Source of the DNA: Pontibacter sp. SGAir0037
GTDB lineage: Bacteria; Bacteroidota; Bacteroidia; Cytophagales; Hymenobacteraceae
Assembly (NCBI RefSeq): GCF_005491705.1
Contig: NZ_CP028092.1
Coordinates: 3,472,001 to 3,536,000 of the forward strand
DNA: 64,000 nucleotides
Direction: 5' to 3'
The notes under the pieces were generated by a model. It had not been told where the DNA came from. It made no database searches and worked only from the letters and a program-made list of their open reading frames with translations. Below are positions 8,444-16,346 of this stretch, piece by piece. Positions within the stretch are counted from its first letter, which is position 1. Every line of letters begins with the position of its first letter. The position numbers and the translations under genes are program-made.

Positions 8444-9364
8444 TTACACTTTAATTCCCTGCGACTGCAGATAAGCCCGACTGGTTTGCCCGCACTGCAA
8501 CGGGGTTTTCCCCTGATCAGGCACAGCATCAAGCTCCACAATACCCCAGCCTTTAAAGTTGATATCAGCAAGAGCTTTAAAAACTCCCGGCAGATTCACT
8601 TTCCCCTGCCCCAATTCAACAAACGAATAAGCTTGCGGCCCTTTTTCAGGCAAGGGACGCACATCTTTAAGGTGCAGCACTCTTATCCTGTCTTTGTATT
8701 GCGCTATAGCTTTTACAGGATCTCCACCGCCCTGATGGTAGTGGGCTACATCGAGCAGGAGTTTAACATTTTCTTCTTTGCAGTTTTCTAGAATAACTTC
8801 TACCTCATGAGGTGTTTCACCGAGCTGGTGCATGTGGTTATGGTATGCTACCTGCACGCCAACATCGTTAGTTCGCTTGCCAATTTCGTTGAGCAGCTGG
8901 CCATAAGTACGCAGATCTTCCTCACTCGGGTTGCCTGTTTTAGGGCGGGCAGTATTTGTAATCTGGATGTACTCTCCACCCAAGGCTTTTACAAACCTGG
9001 CATGATCGACGTGCATTTGTATAATTTCTTCGTCTTTTCCAGTATTAATGTTGGCGTTGCCGCTGGAGAACATAGGTAATTCCAGTTTGTACTGCCTCAG
9101 TAGCTGCTGCAGTTCAGCTGGTTTGCTCCCGTACTCTTTTACAACATTGGCCCGGAGCTGAATCCCCTTAAATCCAAGTGATGAAATATCTTTGATAGCC
9201 TGTACATCGTTGCCATTCCAGGTAATGCTGGCATAGCCTACTTTAAGTCCTTTAACAGCTATAGGATTAGCAGCCTTTACTCCTAGTGATGCGATAAAAG
9301 GAAGGGTGAGCGCTGCAAGACCAGCTTTTGTAAGGAATTCCCTACGTGAAAGATCTGAAGACAT
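8444..9364 (-). CDS. Exported sugar phosphate isomerase/epimerase-like TIM barrel
   Basis: The protein has 306 residues with a Tat-like N-terminus (SRREFLTKAGLAALTLPF). The rest is an AP-endonuclease-2/xylose-isomerase-like TIM barrel. It has metal-site candidates in VAYHNHMHQLGE, LLLDVAHYHQGG, VLHLKDV and GIVELDA. It is the first gene of the cluster; the DUF1080 gene starts 26 bases after its stop. Exported members accompany Gfo/Idh/MocA and DUF1080 proteins and probably act on keto-sugars without phosphate. Exact activity is unknown. Confidence 0.85.
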   Translation of the reverse strand: MSSDLSRREFLTKAGLAALTLPFIASLGVKAANPIAVKGLKVGYASITWNGNDVQAIKDISSLGFKGIQLRANVVKEYGSKPAELQQLLRQYKLELPMFSSGNANINTGKDEEIIQMHVDHARFVKALGGEYIQITNTARPKTGNPSEEDLRTYGQLLNEIGKRTNDVGVQVAYHNHMHQLGETPHEVEVILENCKEENVKLLLDVAHYHQGGGDPVKAIAQYKDRIRVLHLKDVRPLPEKGPQAYSFVELGQGKVNLPGVFKALADINFKGWGIVELDAVPDQGKTPLQCGQTSRAYLQSQGIKV

Positions 9365-9442
9365 AAAATTATTAAGTTTATCAATGATAGCTTTTCAAGG
9401 CGACAACAGGCTTAGCATGTGATTGCCCACTCTAAAAAATGC

Positions 9443-9479
9443 AGAAATAAAAAGCCTGATAGGAAGTCTTTTTATTTCT
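9443..9479. repeat. AT-rich inverted repeat
   Basis: Perfect 11-bp arms (9443-9453 and 9469-9479) flank a 15-base spacer. Read on the - strand, the stem is followed within a few bases by a T6 run. It may terminate the unit that ends with the 80-residue gene at 9657. The surrounding 292-base gap (9365-9656) holds no supported gene. Confidence 0.45.
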
Positions 9480-9588
9480 ATTGATAAACTTATAAAACAA
9501 TCTCTTATTTCAAAACGATTTTTTAATAATTGATTGATTTGTTGTACTCTTAATAGGTAGAATTAGCAACTGAAACAGAAACACCTGT

Positions 9589-9602
9589 CAAAGTTAACTT
9601 TG
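9589..9602. promoter_or_regulatory. Palindrome containing two opposed -7 elements
   Basis: The 14-base perfect palindrome CAAAGTTAACTTTG reads TAACTTTG on both strands, a TAnnTTTG match in each direction. The - strand copy points at the sugar cluster start (9364), leaving a leader of more than 200 bases. No -33 element is evident on either side. It could equally be an operator or chance. Confidence 0.3.
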
Positions 9603-9656
9603 CGGAGCAGCATCTCAGCTAGTGAAAGAACGTTTATAAGTAGTATCTACTTCATC

Positions 9657-9899
9657 CTAACTATTCCTCCTGAGTGTACCAATGAAAGACTGACGCATTT
9701 CAGTAAACCGGCTTAAAGCAGCATCTATGAATTCTTCATCTAGCAAGGCTTTTGCGCCGGCATCACCCATTATATCCATTTCGCTTATTTTATACGTCTG
9801 CTCAAAATCTCCTTTTTCCAGCTTTACCAGATATTTGCCGTTCCAGGCGAGCAAGGTTACTTTCATGGCTGGGTGAGGAATGTCGGCTACTACTCTCAT
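9657..9899 (-). CDS. Conserved-looking hypothetical protein, 80 residues
   Basis: I do not recognise this family. The protein is soluble, with no signal peptide or membrane helix. It has a beta-rich first half (ADIPHPAMKVTLLAWNGKY, then YLVKLEKGDFEQTYKI) and a helical second half (DEEFIDAALSRFTEMRQSF). It lies about 100 bases downstream of the membrane MutS-like gene on the same strand and may be cotranscribed with it. Codon use looks normal for the window. Being protein-like throughout, it is probably real. Confidence 0.6.
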   Translation of the reverse strand: MRVVADIPHPAMKVTLLAWNGKYLVKLEKGDFEQTYKISEMDIMGDAGAKALLDEEFIDAALSRFTEMRQSFIGTLRRNS

Positions 9900-9996
9900 A
9901 AATTTAATACGCTAATATGTTAATGTGCTAATTTATACAAATACCCGCTAATCAACCAAAGTAGAAATAGCTCAACAATAAGATACCGCAAAAAGC

Positions 9997-11805
9997 TTAT
10001 TCTTCTATAGCAATGCCCATGAGTTGCATGAGTTTGCTGGCATTGAAACTGCGGCAAAGGCCCCGCTGTAACTTGTAATCGAAAAGTATTTTGTCACCTT
10101 CTATAGTACTGTTAAAGCTGTAGTTTTCTACACTGCCTTTCAATTCTTCTTCCATCGCACCCAGCTCTAAATCATGCGTTGAAATAAGGCCAGAGGCAGT
10201 ACGCCGGTGTAGCTGCCGGATAAGAGCCATAGCTCCTAAGTGCCTGTCGCGGGAATTTGTTCCTTTCAGAATCTCGTCGAGCAGGTAAAATACCGGAATG
10301 CCTTGTTCCGTCAGGTTCAGTAAAATGCGAAGGCGCTTTAATTCTGCATAGAAAGAAGACGTGCTTTCGGCGAGATTATCGACAGTTCGCATGGCCGTGT
10401 ATACCTGTGCTGGTGCAACACGCATCTGAGAAGCAGCCACGGGTGCACCGGTAAAAGCCAACACCATGTTAATACCTACTGTGCGAAGGAAAGTAGTTTT
10501 ACCCGACATATTAGAACCTGTTACCACTATTGTTTTGCCTGCCCCCTGCATTGTGAAGCTATTGGCAATACGCTCGCTTACAAAAATAAGAGGATGTTCC
10601 AGAGCTGTGGCTGTTACTTCAAAAGGTACGTCACTTATTTCTGGCACGGCATAGGCTGGGTTAGCCAGTTGAAAGGAGGCTATACTGGCTAAGGCTTCAT
10701 AATTTGCCAGCACTTCCAAAGAGCCCTCTACCTGACCAAGGTACTGATCTCGCCACTGCTCTATTCTGTAAATCCACAAAAAGTCCCACATTAATATGGT
10801 ATTCAAAAAGAAAGCCATAAGTGTACTCAAACGATAGGAGAAGAAATCTATAATACCAGCCAGTTTTCCTAATGCCTCTGATGCTTTATGCTGCTTGTAA
10901 AAAAGTTTATTCTTGAGAGAGGTAAGCAAGGCAGCATTTGTTTCATGCTGCTCTATGTGCCGCATCTGGCGGGTATAGCTTTCCATGGCTTCGTAAATAC
11001 TAATGCTCTTTTCATAGTAATCGTCGCGAATGGTTCTAAAACGATAGGCCAGCAGAAACTGCAACAGCAAAAAGGCACCAGGTATATAGCCAGAAAAGCC
11101 GTAGAACCAGGCAACTATGGCTGCAACTGTAAGCACAGGTAATATAAAGAGCAACGGTTTCATATACCCATGTTTTTTATACAGGCTGTTCTCCCGCAGC
11201 CATTCAAAGAATGCAGAAGAGGGCACTTCGGTATGTTTATGGTGCCTGGGCATAACCACAAAATGCTGCAGCCAATCCAGCTGCTCTGGTTTTGTAAGCG
11301 CTGCCACTGCTTCCTGGCGCTGTTTAACCTCTGCGGGTAAGGCAGCCTGTTGCAGCCAGCTGGCCAGCTTTGTTTTTCCCAGGCTTGTTATAGAGCGGTT
11401 GAGAAGCTGAAACAAAGAATTGTCTCCAAAAATATCGAGATCGGAGGTATAAGGGTGCTGGTTGTCTGTAAAAGCCTCGCCCTTATCAAGCTTTTGTAAT
11501 TTACCCTGCAGCCTATCCAGTTCCTCCAGGTTTAGCTCTCTTAGAAGCTTGAAATGTGTATAGGTATAATTTAAGCGGCTGTGCCAGCGCATAACCACTA
11601 TAAACAGCATGTAAGACAGTATTAAACCTATTATACCCGCCGTTGGATTATAGTTTCTGAAGAGAAAGTAAGTTATACCCGCTCCGCATATAAATACCAG
11701 CACCCGCAACCACGATACCGTGCTGGATTTACTACCTGTTTGCTTTTCCTGCTCCTGAAATTGATCTGCTCTTTGCTGAAATACTGCTGCGACTTCTTTT
11801 CTCAC
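9997..11805 (-). CDS. Membrane-anchored MutS-family ATPase
   Basis: The protein has 602 residues. The C-terminal 175 or so form a MutS ATPase domain: Walker A GSNMSGKTT at 430-438, the STSSFYAELKRLR segment, Walker B LLDE at 509-512 followed by KGTNSRDR, and a STHD loop. The N-terminal two thirds lack the mismatch-recognition domain. They contain hydrophobic segments at about 33-50, 54-72, 217-235, 237-255 and 320-345, around a helical core-like part. The protein is therefore a membrane member of the MutS superfamily, often annotated simply as mismatch repair MutS. Classical repair is unlikely; the role is unknown. Confidence 0.85.
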   Translation of the reverse strand: MRKEVAAVFQQRADQFQEQEKQTGSKSSTVSWLRVLVFICGAGITYFLFRNYNPTAGIIGLILSYMLFIVVMRWHSRLNYTYTHFKLLRELNLEELDRLQGKLQKLDKGEAFTDNQHPYTSDLDIFGDNSLFQLLNRSITSLGKTKLASWLQQAALPAEVKQRQEAVAALTKPEQLDWLQHFVVMPRHHKHTEVPSSAFFEWLRENSLYKKHGYMKPLLFILPVLTVAAIVAWFYGFSGYIPGAFLLLQFLLAYRFRTIRDDYYEKSISIYEAMESYTRQMRHIEQHETNAALLTSLKNKLFYKQHKASEALGKLAGIIDFFSYRLSTLMAFFLNTILMWDFLWIYRIEQWRDQYLGQVEGSLEVLANYEALASIASFQLANPAYAVPEISDVPFEVTATALEHPLIFVSERIANSFTMQGAGKTIVVTGSNMSGKTTFLRTVGINMVLAFTGAPVAASQMRVAPAQVYTAMRTVDNLAESTSSFYAELKRLRILLNLTEQGIPVFYLLDEILKGTNSRDRHLGAMALIRQLHRRTASGLISTHDLELGAMEEELKGSVENYSFNSTIEGDKILFDYKLQRGLCRSFNASKLMQLMGIAIEE

Positions 11806-11906
11806 GTTTTATTTTTTTGATGCACCTAATACGTGCTCTCGTGTAAATTGTAGGTAATGTACGTTAGCCTTAAAATAATGCGTATGTACTTAAGGCCTGC
11901 TTTAGC

Positions 11907-11914
11907 CAAAGATA
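11907..11914 (-). promoter_or_regulatory. Candidate -7 element for the MutS-like gene
   Basis: The - strand reads TATCTTTG, identical to the -7 element before rplM. It lies about 100 bases upstream of the start codon at 11805. No -33 element is found at the usual 19-20 base spacing, so support is partial. Confidence 0.4.
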
Positions 11915-11949
11915 AAAAAACTAAGTCTTTTTACTTCTTCAACCCAAAA

Positions 11950-11980
11950 GAAAGGAGCCGACTTTAGGCCGGCTCCTTTC
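11950..11980 (-). terminator. Terminator after the sigma/anti-sigma operon
   Basis: An 11-bp perfect stem pairs 11950-11960 with 11970-11980 across a 9-base loop. On the - strand it is followed by CTTTTGGG. It begins 45 bases after the stop of the envelope protein gene at 12025. Confidence 0.65.
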
Positions 11981-12024
11981 ACAGACAAACAATATTAAGA
12001 ACAACTCATTTCTATAAGCAGATG

Positions 12025-13119
12025 TTAGTTTGTAAATTTTACATCGCCATATTTCGATACAATACTTACAGAAGCCTTCGGTGATGAAGTTCCGAACTTG
12101 CCCTTATATTCTGAAGAGGTATGCCCATTTCTTTGCAAAGAAGTCACATTTACCACATCCTGATCAAATTTAAAGCTTGAAAAGTGTACATTAACATCAA
12201 AATTAAAGGCTGTATTTTGGTCGAATCCCAAAGTGATAGGACTAAAGCCACTCTCCAGATTAATCTTTTGCATATTCTTACTAATATTATCAACTCGTAA
12301 GGATCCGTATTTAATTTGCATGCTTAGGGCCTGATCCAGATTGCCAATCCTAAAGTCGCTGTATCTGGAAGAGCCTTGTATGTCATTTGTCCCATCAAGA
12401 TTAAGTGAGCCGTAAGAAACATCTACACTTCCCCCATTCATATAGCCGCAGCTACCAGATCCATAAGCTAGTTTTATTGTGTTTGCTACATTACCTAATC
12501 TTTCAGTCTTAAGAGAACCGTACTTTACAGCGATATTAGTCTTACCCTTAAAAGCTGCTAAGTATACATCGCCAAAGCTATTTGAGATGGTAAGGGGATT
12601 TGATTCCGGCATATTAATGGTATAGTTAATTTCAAAGCCAGTCTTAGAATTACCACTGATGGTCATAGATTGCATTTCTGTTTTCACAGATATGGAGCTT
12701 CCTGTTCTGCTCTCCCTGATGCTAATTTTATCCAGCATCTCCTGTGCCCGTTGCTCAGAGCCTGCCCTACAGATTATATCAACACGCACCTGAATCTCAT
12801 TTTTGTTCCAGGTATTCACATGCACCTTCCCAAACTTATTTTCAATGTTAAGCATGTCAGCACTGCTTACCTTGTACACTTTTTCGAAGGTCTTTCGCAT
12901 TTCTGCATCGAAGCCAGGCTCTGCCAGTGCGGGACTCTTTAAGGTGTAAGCTACCACCTGAGGCTGTTCATCAACTAAAGCAAGTACCTGTGCGGTAAGA
13001 ACGCGTACCTGCGGAGTGGGGCATGGTGCTGGAGCCGCTTGTTGGGCCAGTACCATGGAGGGTGCCATAACGAGTAGTAAAACAAGGTGGCGTAAAGATT
13101 TATGCATTCGTAGTTTCAT
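12025..13119 (-). CDS. Exported DUF4097-like repeat protein, third gene of a sigma-factor operon
   Basis: The protein has 364 residues with a Sec signal peptide ending near VLAQQ. The body is beta-rich, with recurring short strands built on the same theme: NKFGKVHVNTW, NSFGDVYLAAF, KYGSLKTERL, SYGSLNLDG, KYGSLRVDN and SKYGDVKF. Such spacing suggests a beta-helix or stacked-strand fold like the DUF4097 putative adhesins. Its start overlaps the end of the anti-sigma gene by 20 bases, so it is translationally coupled and probably connected with the envelope signal sensed by that system. Function is unknown. Confidence 0.75.
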   Translation of the reverse strand: MKLRMHKSLRHLVLLLVMAPSMVLAQQAAPAPCPTPQVRVLTAQVLALVDEQPQVVAYTLKSPALAEPGFDAEMRKTFEKVYKVSSADMLNIENKFGKVHVNTWNKNEIQVRVDIICRAGSEQRAQEMLDKISIRESRTGSSISVKTEMQSMTISGNSKTGFEINYTINMPESNPLTISNSFGDVYLAAFKGKTNIAVKYGSLKTERLGNVANTIKLAYGSGSCGYMNGGSVDVSYGSLNLDGTNDIQGSSRYSDFRIGNLDQALSMQIKYGSLRVDNISKNMQKINLESGFSPITLGFDQNTAFNFDVNVHFSSFKFDQDVVNVTSLQRNGHTSSEYKGKFGTSSPKASVSIVSKYGDVKFTN

Positions 13120-13732
13120 CTTGATTAGGTTCTTCTAGTATAGGTTTCTGCAACTGTTCAATTTTCTGGAGCACTTCCAGCTGGCGGTTAAGCACCTCGA
13201 TTCGTATCTGCAGGTTCTGAATCATGGCACCCATTACTTTTTCGGTATTAGGAGTTTTGTATAGTTCTTCTTTAAGCTGCTTATAGCTGTTATCAAGGCG
13301 CTGGAGTTCCTGGTCAATTTCCTGCTGATCGTCTAGGCCCAGCACCTTCAAGTCGTATTCGCCCAGCTCTTTTTTCTTGCTGTTAATCTGGCTTGTATAG
13401 TATGCTTCTACTTCTACCAGTTCAGGCGCAATGCGCTGTAGCGATGGTTGCCCCACAACTGCTAGCGTACCTGTTGCCGATGGCACATTCCGCTTAACCA
13501 CAAGCAGGGTGATGCCACACCCCAGCAACAGCAAAACTGCCGCTGCGATACGCATAAACATAAAGTTCGCTTTAAAGCTGGCACTCTCGCCAAAATTAAT
13601 GCTGATTACTTTTGCTTCTTTCTTTGGCTTGGGTAGTTCCTGGCTTATGGTTTGCCAAAGCGCAGGGCTAGGCTCGAACATGTCGAACTCATCCCGGTGC
13701 TCATTTACAAACTTTTTCAGTTTATCTTCCAT
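13100..13732 (-). CDS. Single-pass membrane protein, probable anti-sigma factor
   Basis: The protein has 210 residues from ATG 13732, preceded by an AGGAG sequence 10 bases upstream; a TTG at 13765 overlapping the sigma stop is less likely. The N-terminal cytoplasmic part (LKKFVNEHRDEFDMFEPSP) is followed by one helix (about 62-80, IAAAVLLLLGCGITLLVV). The long periplasmic part is predicted coiled coil (about 115-200, rich in Q, E and L). Position directly after an ECF sigma gene supports an anti-sigma role. No zinc-binding ZAS motif is seen. Confidence 0.7.
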   Translation of the reverse strand: MEDKLKKFVNEHRDEFDMFEPSPALWQTISQELPKPKKEAKVISINFGESASFKANFMFMRIAAAVLLLLGCGITLLVVKRNVPSATGTLAVVGQPSLQRIAPELVEVEAYYTSQINSKKKELGEYDLKVLGLDDQQEIDQELQRLDNSYKQLKEELYKTPNTEKVMGAMIQNLQIRIEVLNRQLEVLQKIEQLQKPILEEPNQDETTNA

Positions 13733-13761
13733 ATCGTAAAAGCTCCTGCTTCTTTTATAGA

Positions 13762-14319
13762 TCAACCCACGAACTGTGGTTCATGCATTATGTCAACTAA
13801 TTTTTTCCTGGCCCTGCTGTACTGCGACTTAGAGGTTGATTCTGAAACACCAAGAATCTCTCCTATCTCAGCATGGTCAAATCCTTCCAGCAGGTATAAA
13901 CTCAGCACCACCCGATAGCCATCAGGCAGCTTCTGTATTGCTCGACGTATTTTATCGATCTGCCACTCACACTCATCCTCATATACTTCATCGGCTATAT
14001 CTCCTACTACTCTGTCATCCATGGGCACAAGCTCTGCCTTCTTTTTTCTGATAGCGTTTATAGCAGCATTTACCACTATTTTTTTCAGCCAGCTGCCAAA
14101 CGATGCCTCCGCTTTATAAGAGCTCAGGTTTCTGAAAGCACTGATAAATGCTTCCTGCAATACGTCTTCGGCCTCGGCATAGTCGTTTGTGATACGCATA
14201 CTCACGTTAAACATGGCCTTGGAATACAGCTTATACAACTCGTACTGTGCACGATTGTCCCCTTGCCTGCACCGTTCGATCACGTGCATGTTCACATCCT
14301 GATAGCCTATAATTTCCAA
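13762..14319 (-). CDS. ECF-type RNA polymerase sigma factor
   Basis: The protein has 185 residues. Region 2 is clear (ITNDYAEAEDVLQEAFISAF followed by SFGSWLKKIVVNAAINAIRK). Region 4 reads LPDGYRVVLSLYLLEGFDHAEIG followed by a helix-turn-helix ending SQYSRARKKL. There is no region 1 or 3, as expected for the ECF group. An internal ATG (14289) is an alternative start. It is the first gene of a three-gene operon with the anti-sigma candidate and the YG-repeat envelope protein, so it probably responds to envelope conditions and may activate its own operon. Confidence 0.92.
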   Translation of the reverse strand: MEIIGYQDVNMHVIERCRQGDNRAQYELYKLYSKAMFNVSMRITNDYAEAEDVLQEAFISAFRNLSSYKAEASFGSWLKKIVVNAAINAIRKKKAELVPMDDRVVGDIADEVYEDECEWQIDKIRRAIQKLPDGYRVVLSLYLLEGFDHAEIGEILGVSESTSKSQYSRARKKLVDIMHEPQFVG

Positions 14320-14474
14320 GGTGTTCTAAGTTGGCGTTAGTGTTTTGCTGTGCTGTCGTTTACATTTTTGCTTTCTTCCTCATTCCTTTCATCCAAATTC
14401 ACACTAAAGACAAGTAAAAGAGGCCGGGGTTGCATCAAGTTGCAAAATATTTTAAAGTTTATTGCCCTTCTGCA

Positions 14475-14517
14475 TACAGTAAAAGCCAGCCCTGTCACAG
14501 AGCTGGCTTTTACTGTA
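14475..14517 (-). terminator. Long hairpin after the aldehyde dehydrogenase gene
   Basis: A perfect 16-bp stem pairs 14475-14490 with 14502-14517 across an 11-base loop. It lies 99 bases downstream of the ALDH7 stop and upstream of the sigma gene. The - strand flank is not T-rich, so it might also act in RNA processing. Nothing else is seen in the 296-base gap 14320-14615. Confidence 0.5.
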
Positions 14518-14615
14518 AAAACGCACCAGACATTCACAGGAGCTTCGCACGCTGTGAGGTATCTCCGCATTAACTCATCTTCAAATTTTCAGATCTTCTC
14601 ATCTTCAGATTCTCA

Positions 14616-16193
14616 TTAGTCCATTATATCAAATTTAATTCCCTGTGCAAGAGGCAGATCACGGCCATAATTAATGGTGTTGGTCTGGCGGCGCATGTAT
14701 ACGCGCCAGGCATCGGAGCCAGACTCACGGCCTCCGCCAGTGTCTTTTTCGCCACCGAAAGCACCACCTATTTCTGCACCCGAAGTGCCGATATTTACAT
14801 TTGCTATACCACAGTCGGAGCCCCAGTGACTCAGAAAGGCTTCTGTTTCAATTAAATTGGTTGAGAAGATTGAGGAAGATAAGCCTTGCCGAACCCCATT
14901 CTGAATAGCAATAGCGTGTTCTACTTCACCACTGTATTTAATCAGGTACAGGATAGGAGCAAATGTTTCTTCCTGCACCGTATGATAATGGTTTTCGGCT
15001 TCTACTATGGCTGGCTTTACATAAGTGCCTGTCTTATAGTTTTCACCCTCCAGCACTTCACCTCCGGTTAGCAGCTTGCCGCCTTCCTGCTGAACTTCCT
15101 CTAAAGCTTTATGAAAAGCCTGCACAGCTGCTTTATCTATAAGCGGACCTACCAGTGTAGTATTGTTAAGCGGATGGCCTATAGGCAGATTGGGATAGAT
15201 GCTTAGAAGTCGCTCTTTAACCTGCTCGTAAATATTTTCGTGAATGATCAGCCTTCGGGTAGAGGTACAACGCTGGCCACAGGTACCTACAGCACCAAAC
15301 ACAATAGCTGGCAGCGCCATATCCAGGTTTGCATGTTCAGTTACAATAATGGCATTATTGCCTCCGAGCTCTAATAAAGACTTGCCCAGGCGGGCTCCTA
15401 CTGCCTCCCCTACTTTCTTGCCCATTCGGGTCGAACCTGTAGCTGAAACCAACGGAATGCGCTCATCATGCGCCATCAGGCTACCTATTTCAGCTCCACC
15501 AAGTATAAGGTTAAAAATGCCCTCCGGCAGCTCATTCTCAGCTAATACCTCACGCAAAATATGCTGGCAGGCAACTGCCGTGAGCGGTGTTTTCTCAGAT
15601 GGTTTCCAGATGATGGTATTGCCACAGACAGCGGCTAACATGGCATTCCAGCTCCAAACGGCCACAGGAAAGTTGAAAGCAGAAATAACGCCCACTATAC
15701 CCAGCGGGTGATACTGCTCATACATGCGGTGCGACGGGCGCTCAGAGTGCATTGTATAACCGTGCAGCTGCCGTGACAAGCCAACAGCAAAGTCGCAGAT
15801 ATCGATCATTTCCTGTACTTCGCCTAGTCCCTCCTGCAGAATTTTTCCCATCTCGTAGCTTACAAGCTTCCCCAATGCCTCTTTGTGCTCCCGAAGCCTG
15901 TTCCCGATCTGGCGCACAATTTCGCCTCGCTTCGGAGCTGGCATTTTCCGCCATACTTTAAAAGCCTCCTGTGCCTGCTGCACTACCTTTTCATACTCTT
16001 CGGGCGTGGCCATGTTTACAGCCGCAATCAGGTTGCCATCGGCCGGGGAATAAATTCCTACCTTTTCTCTACCCGCTGTTTCAGCCCAGGTAAGGCCGGT
16101 ACTAAAGGCCGGATTTATTTCTTTTATACCTAGTTGCCTGAGCACATCGGCTATAGCCGTGGCTAATGGCAGTTCCTCTATTGTCTGCTTCAT
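14616..16193 (-). CDS. ALDH7-family aldehyde dehydrogenase (alpha-aminoadipic semialdehyde dehydrogenase-like)
   Basis: The chosen ATG gives 525 residues and follows AGGAG by 9 bases; an upstream ATG at 16274 adds a basic segment with no family match. The motifs SAFNFPVAVWSWN, ATGSTRMGKKVGEAVG, LELGGNN with the catalytic Glu, and the catalytic Cys in GTCGQRCTSTRR match ALDH7 (antiquitin). Members oxidise alpha-aminoadipic semialdehyde in lysine degradation, using NAD+. No lysine-degradation partner is adjacent, so the substrate is inferred from family only. It has its own promoter and terminator candidates and looks monocistronic. Confidence 0.88.
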   Translation of the reverse strand: MKQTIEELPLATAIADVLRQLGIKEINPAFSTGLTWAETAGREKVGIYSPADGNLIAAVNMATPEEYEKVVQQAQEAFKVWRKMPAPKRGEIVRQIGNRLREHKEALGKLVSYEMGKILQEGLGEVQEMIDICDFAVGLSRQLHGYTMHSERPSHRMYEQYHPLGIVGVISAFNFPVAVWSWNAMLAAVCGNTIIWKPSEKTPLTAVACQHILREVLAENELPEGIFNLILGGAEIGSLMAHDERIPLVSATGSTRMGKKVGEAVGARLGKSLLELGGNNAIIVTEHANLDMALPAIVFGAVGTCGQRCTSTRRLIIHENIYEQVKERLLSIYPNLPIGHPLNNTTLVGPLIDKAAVQAFHKALEEVQQEGGKLLTGGEVLEGENYKTGTYVKPAIVEAENHYHTVQEETFAPILYLIKYSGEVEHAIAIQNGVRQGLSSSIFSTNLIETEAFLSHWGSDCGIANVNIGTSGAEIGGAFGGEKDTGGGRESGSDAWRVYMRRQTNTINYGRDLPLAQGIKFDIMD

Positions 16194-16279
16194 AGTTTTC
16201 TTCTCCTGCATAACTGTTTTTGTATACGTATCAGAAAGATGCCTACCTATAGGAACATGCTTTCGTAAACGCATCTCTA

Positions 16280-16310
16280 CAAAGCTATAAAAACAAAAAA
16301 GCTTCTACAA
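16280..16310 (-). promoter_or_regulatory. Promoter of the ALDH7 gene
   Basis: On the - strand, TTGT (16307-16310) and TAGCTTTG (16280-16287) are 19 bases apart, a good Bacteroidota -33/-7 pair. The leader would be about 80 bases. The -33 element lies inside the terminator hairpin of the upstream htrA gene. Confidence 0.55.
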
Positions 16311-16325
16311 TGCTGTAGAAGCTTT
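16298..16325 (-). terminator. Terminator of the htrA gene
   Basis: A perfect 12-bp stem (16298-16309 with 16314-16325) has a 4-base loop and, on the - strand, a T6-G-T5 tail. It starts about 20 bases after the protease stop codon. Confidence 0.88.
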
Positions 16326-16346
16326 CCTGCTGTTAAAGGTAATCGC

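Noticed and set aside
13732..13765. Extended start of the anti-sigma gene at TTG 13765
   Set aside because: ATG 13732 has AGGAG at good spacing, and the TTG overlaps the sigma stop codon.
15244..15711. 155-residue open frame on the + strand inside the ALDH7 gene
   Set aside because: It is an antisense shadow of the conserved catalytic region; Ser/Pro-rich with no domain.
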